Shown here piece after piece: positions 59,888 to 64,000 of a stretch of DNA of 64,000 bases. Under the pieces are notes generated by a model that was not told where the DNA came from, did no database searches, and was given only the letters and a program-made list of their open reading frames with translations. The DNA is taken from the NCBI RefSeq assembly GCF_964204865.1, contig NC_135258.1, positions 10,221,001 to 10,285,000 on the forward strand. Reading direction: 5' to 3'. The DNA is from Styela clava (Eukaryota > Chordata > Ascidiacea > Stolidobranchia > Styelidae). Position numbers and translations under genes: made by a program. Position 1 is the first letter of the stretch. The number at the start of each line of letters is the position of its first letter.

Positions 59888-60368
59888 CATGGGTCAGCAA
59901 CCTTTTGTCGCTCGCGGGCCAAAAATAAGGGTTGCAAGTCATGGGCGGGCCGCACATATTTTTAGAAAGTTGTAAACCGAACGTATGATACTTTTTATAA
60001 TAAAAATCGAGCAGTGATACATCTCTCGAACAGAATATAGATTTATTTCCTCATTGCATTGTATTTCAAAAATTCCATTTGAATATTTTCGGCGCCATTG
60101 AACCCTTTGCACTTAGCCTTAACTTTTCTGCGTTTTGTTGCCATTTGTCTAATTATAATTGAATTATAGGCTCATTAAACGAGTAATTGTGTATTTTATA
60201 CTTGTTAGATTATAATTCAGTCTACACGTGTCTCACAATACTGTTACGTAAAGAATTTAATCGTCAAAACAGCTGTTTTGTTACTATAATTTAGTGAAGC
60301 GTCGCGGGCCGGATTATATCACTCTGCGGGCCGGATCTGGCCCGCGGGCCTTAGGTTGCCGACCCCTG
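59888..60368. mobile_element. hAT-type element E, second copy (481 bp)
   Basis: Inverted ends CATGGGTCAGCAACC and GGTTGCCGACCCCTG; flanks GTCTACCG (59880-59887) and GTCTACCA (60369-60376), 7 of 8 matching. It shares GGCTCATTAAACGAGTAATTGTG with the element in SDR paralogue 5. Between about 60050 and 60141 the minus strand begins ATG and encodes ATKRRKVKAKCKGFNGAE and about a dozen more residues before a stop. This is a relic of a hAT transposase N terminus. Confidence 0.82.
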
Positions 60369-60644
60369 GTCTACCATATGGCGTTACACAACTTTCCGTC
60401 CAGTTACCAGGCCATGTCGCGTATGGGTTATATGTTTCGGATGCGTCTATTCCCCCTTACATTTTTAACGTATGTTTTTTTGGGGGGGGATCGGTTTAGT
60501 GGCATTGGCGTTAAGACATAAACTCGCACATCCTTTTTAATCATATTTTGCTCTTATTTGCGAGCGATTCACTATAAACCCGACGTTTTTCCCTCCCTTC
60601 AAACGAATCAACTGAGATAGATTGCGTGGTTGTATAGCTTAGAT

Positions 60645-62030
60645 CATAGGTTCTCAAAGTGCTCCGTACGGAGCCCCAGGGCTCCGCGAGAGAAACCCAG
60701 GGGCTCCGCGAGCTATTCGATTACTTTTCAAAATACTGACCAATTTTGTAATTGTTCAAAGAAGCAATAACAGCTTTGATAAAATCTAACACTAATATAG
60801 CCTCGAAATATGGCAAAGAGACGGAGTTAAAAAATGACATTATCTGTAAGCAGCCAGGATTCTTAAGAGGGAGGTGGTTCAATTTCCGCGCAACATTCGC
60901 GATTAAAAAACGGATGAGGAGATTTCTGTTGCGTAAAATATTCAATCCATGACCGATGCGAGCATTTAAAGTGTCTCGTCGTTATAATGTACTTGTGCTC
61001 ATCTTTACTCAACTTTGATTCGAGATTACTATTAGGATTACTAAAATGAAAGAATACTATTCTAATAACATAAAATATGTGATAAACTGCCAACTGTAAA
61101 TAAATTGGAGTCGTATATTTGCGATCTTGGGATTTGTCAAACTTGATTTGTTCTTCCGCACTTAAGATTATTATTAAGCAAGATATCGCCGTTCAAAAAT
61201 ACGAACAATTGAAATTTATTTTATTGCATTCGGCTCCGTCGGTAGTTTCAGAATGAAAAAAGGTACATCGCACGCACAATTGACGATTTCGCAGTTACTA
61301 CGATGAAAATTTAACATAACAGCAAATTTTGTGATTTACTATGTCTATAAAAGCGTTTTCAATCTGAGGTGAGTCTGCTGAAACCAAACATGTGATCTTC
61401 CATTTTAAGTTTTAATATTTTGGAATGCCGCTTTTTAATCAAGAAATTTGAGTTGCGGATCTACCTCTTCATTAATTATTATTTTCAGCAGTTCGTTGCC
61501 GATGACTATAAAATGGTAACATATTTTTCACATTGAACTCATAATTCCCCACGAGAACAAAAAAGCAATTAACGTCGTCCGTCATTGTGTAACAATACAT
61601 TTATATATATGCCGAGGGAAATTTTTTTTTAGGGAGAATAAACACCGGCGTAAAGATTGTAGGTTCAAATACACGCCGCCATGCTGAGGAAAAAATCGGC
61701 GATTGTAACAAAATGCAATCGCGCACATTATTAGCGGCCTTTTAAGTCTTCCAAAAATGTCAAAAGATTCGAACCCGAATTTATTAGTATGTTTGTCAAG
61801 TGTCAAATTTACTGCTTTAGTATATATAATTTATGTTTGAAATTTAGATATATTTATGACTTGTATTAACTCTATTAAAAAAGGTTCAGCATTGGAATTG
61901 AGTAAAGTACTTTTAACTTGCTCAAGAATATTAATCTGAAAGTAACAATTTTAACATTTAATTTGGGGCTCCGTGAATAATAGTCCACAATTCCAAGGGC
62001 TCCGCGACACCAAAAGTTTGAGAACCCCTG
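60645..62030. mobile_element. hAT-type element with GGGGCTCCGCGA ends (1,386 bp)
   Basis: Starts CATAGGTTCTCAAAGTGC and ends CAAAAGTTTGAGAACCCCTG between exact 8 bp duplications GCTTAGAT (60637-60644 and 62031-62038). Subterminal GGCTCCGCGAG occurs twice on the left and once on the right. No intact transposase is visible; the short frames inside (for example 60863-61093, minus) have no clear motif. Confidence 0.88.
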
Positions 62031-62038
62031 GCTTAGAT

Positions 62039-62497
62039 AACTATTCGAGAACGAAGTAAATCTGTGGAGAACTTTTATAAGATATATACTGCTACCTTTC
62101 GATATCAGTGGCTTCTTGTACCTTGGCTCGCCCGGAGTAAAAGGCGTCGTATTAAAAAAAGCCCCCTTCCCCTCTCCATTTCGGGCTAGCTATACGTTCT
62201 TGATCAGAGGTGCGATGGCAATCGTGTTCCTCACGCTGATCACTGTTCTCGCACTCATATTTAGGTTATGTCATGTTCTTCATACGAAACACCTTTCTTT
62301 AGGAAATCAAATTCGTGTATAATAGTGACAAATGCAACATGAACTCGGCAGTTGGCACATTGTGTCACGTAACGCTGGCCTATTAAGGCATCCTCCACCA
62401 TGTCAAGTTCAGGCGACTGCAACAAATACATGGAAAACTATTCCCATACACGACATGAACGTCCCCCCTCCCCGCGCTAAATAAGAAACCTCTATTT
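62039..62497. other. Spacer between two hAT elements
   Basis: 459 bases with no gene. A short open frame at 62116-62322 contains a hydrophobic run but has no family signature or splice context. Confidence 0.4.
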
Positions 62498-62690
62498 TAG
62501 TGGTTCCCAATTGGGGGCCCTCGGTCACCTGAGGGGGCCACCAAGCAGTTGGAGGGGGGCCACAATGCTAGACACAAAACTAATTTTACTTTACAAGAAA
62601 ACTTACCATTCTTCCTAGTTTATTGCTTGATAAGGTAATTACCTCTGGAATGATACACATGGGGCCATGAAAGAAGGTTGGGAACCACTG
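62498..62690. mobile_element. Short hAT-type MITE with AGTGGTTCCCAA ends (193 bp)
   Basis: Left end TAGTGGTTCCCAATTGGGGG and right end GAAGGTTGGGAACCACTG form an inverted repeat, followed inward by GGGGGCCAC words. The flanks (CTCTATTT and TCCTATTA) match poorly, so the target duplication is eroded or misread. Confidence 0.65.
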
Positions 62691-63239
62691 TCCTATTATA
62701 TCTTGGTAAAAACTATATAAATTAGCGTCCATCTCTCCCATAAATATCAATTACAGAAGTTTATAACAAGTGCCTTCAGTAAAAGGTGTCATCATAAAAC
62801 TGCCAGCTATGGAAACTCTTTTACATGGTAATTTGCACCATACATAACGTAGTACATCTAATCATGCTATGTCAAATAAACATAGGTCTTCTCGTTTTCA
62901 GCTGTGTATTGATTTAAAGAGTAAATTTCCCAACCAGATACTTGAGTCACTGTGGCACCAATAGGTTCTCGTACTTATCCTCATCGGCCACAATGATGGC
63001 AATAATGAAGCAAAGAATTCCAAACAATGAAAGTTTATGATCTGTTGTACAACGCTTATGCAAGAGTAAAATATATGTCTAAGACACTGCACATAATAAC
63101 AGGCTTGCAACATAAGCATCAGCAACAACAACAAAGCAATATGACCCGTGACAGCGATATGCCATTATGCATATGATCATTCATGAAAAAAAGAAGTTAA
63201 ACAAAATCTTCATTCTTGTTTATTAACAGTACAAAATCT
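62691..63239. other. 3' flank of MUTYH
   Basis: AATAAA on the minus strand at 63219-63224 is the likely polyadenylation signal. A 22 bp direct repeat (ACAAAATCTTCATTCTTG...) occurs at 63201 and 63231, the second copy overlapping the stop codon region. No gene is recognised in the remainder. Confidence 0.5.
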
Positions 63240-64000
63240 TCATTCTTGTTTAATAGTAACATCTTTCTCTGTTTTAATATTGCGCAATTTGGGTTTGAAA
63301 AAAGAATCCAATTTCACTTGATTTTTGTTGTTCTTCTTTGCAATCGCAGGCTTCTGACATTTTTTGCTATTGTTCGGTTCACAAATTTTGAGAATTTTAT
63401 GCATAGCAGAGGACATAGCACAACTTGCCAAATCAAATTTTAAAACCCATTTCCAATTCTCCGCGACTTGCTTTGAAATGTCTGAGTGAGTCTTGTTCTC
63501 ATCTGGAGATACAATAATATGTTCCACAATATACCTCAGATGTATATGTGAAAATACATGCGTTAGTTCACCAACATGTGATCTAGACTTGATCACAAGT
63601 CCTGACAAATATTTTTCTAACATACCATCTGTGTTTTCAGATATATAATTTATTGTGTGTTTTGTTGGGTGTGTCCCTTTCTCAGAAAAGTGTTTCTTGA
63701 AACTTTTATGTGCTACTTGTTCAGCATTTAAAGTTAGGGTAGGGAATTCCCACAGTTTGGCTAAAAGTCCAGTGTCCGGCCTTTGAGTAACCAACATTTT
63801 GGATTCATTATCAACATGTTTTAATTCAACCACGCTTAATAAGGCAATGTCTTGTCTTGGCGGCTTTTTATCTGCTTTTCTAGGGTAATTCATGACCCCA
63901 AGCGCTGGAAGCCATGGCTTATCAACTGGAAATTTTAAAAAAGATATCGTACAAGATTCTATATCCTCAACATTTTTACTTTTCAACTCTTCAATCTCAA
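63240..64000 (-). CDS. MUTYH: Adenine DNA glycosylase MUTYH, C-terminal part (partial, runs off the right edge)
   Basis: The open minus-strand frame enters at the window edge without a stop and ends at TGA (63240-63242). There is no in-frame ATG near the edge, so the catalytic HhH-GPD and iron-sulfur region lies to the right. The visible part holds the linker GVMNYPRKADKKPPR and then the degenerate Nudix (MutT-like) 8-oxoG recognition domain: MLVTQRPDTGLLAKLWEFPTL, later THVFSHIHLRY and W-rich ENWKWV. The protein ends with a canonical PCNA-interacting PIP box QVKLDSFF about 25 residues from the C terminus, followed by KPK. MUTYH removes adenine misincorporated opposite 8-oxoguanine in nuclear and mitochondrial base-excision repair; PCNA binding ties it to replication. 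In this family the Nudix fold lacks hydrolase residues, as here. The visible coding part appears to be a single exon. Confidence 0.92.
   Translation of the reverse strand, partial: EIEELKSKNVEDIESCTISFLKFPVDKPWLPALGVMNYPRKADKKPPRQDIALLSVVELKHVDNESKMLVTQRPDTGLLAKLWEFPTLTLNAEQVAHKSFKKHFSEKGTHPTKHTINYISENTDGMLEKYLSGLVIKSRSHVGELTHVFSHIHLRYIVEHIIVSPDENKTHSDISKQVAENWKWVLKFDLASCAMSSAMHKILKICEPNNSKKCQKPAIAKKNNKNQVKLDSFFKPKLRNIKTEKDVTIKQE

Overview
This is an AT-rich piece of an animal nuclear genome. Its genes have small introns with GT/AG borders. The recognisable families are animal ones: a BOULE/DAZ RNA-binding protein, the C-terminal part of the base-excision-repair glycosylase MUTYH with a PCNA-binding motif, and classical short-chain dehydrogenases (SDRs). 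Compact introns, heavy loading with small hAT-type elements and the gene content fit an invertebrate, plausibly a deuterostome such as an ascidian. The sequence alone does not fix the species.

Layout, left to right. (1) 479-3823 (-): a single-exon 1,114-residue protein with a GlnD/DUF294-type nucleotidyltransferase signature. (2) 6857-27601: a direct tandem triplication of a ~6.2 kb unit, each unit carrying one intact eight-exon SDR gene of 252 residues (+ strand) and a ~1.2-1.6 kb hAT element that itself holds a smaller hAT element. Unit 2 later received a further 1,990 bp hAT element, which was in turn hit by a 676 bp hAT element. (3) 28504-30315 (+): an intronless two-domain glycosyltransferase-like membrane protein. 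(4) 33713-36767 and 37345-40391 (-): two older, diverged SDR genes in tandem with the same intron positions, one of which has cleanly lost an intron. (5) 43641-45401 (+): a second intronless glycosyltransferase paralogue. (6) 47344-50474: a 3.1 kb fold-back element flanked by a 9 bp target duplication, whose arms are arrays of ~350 bp monomers. (7) 53850-58706 (+): a BOULE-like gene of at least nine coding exons and 443 residues, with hAT elements in two introns. (8) 59888-62690: three hAT-type elements. (9) 63240-64000 (-): the 3' end of MUTYH, running off the right edge.

The five SDR genes and two glycosyltransferase genes look like locally expanded families; nothing in the sequence proves they share a pathway. 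BOULE (germ-line translation control) and MUTYH (repair of 8-oxoG:A mispairs) are single genes with unrelated roles. The most striking structural features are the recent SDR triplication with a readable microhomology junction, the transposon end that abuts the SDR TATA box, the giant fold-back element, and the intronless glycosyltransferases whose C-terminal half carries motifs I associate with microbial or viral proteins.

The exon models were read by hand from splice sites, frame continuity and comparison among the five SDR copies. UTRs and transcription starts are not resolved.
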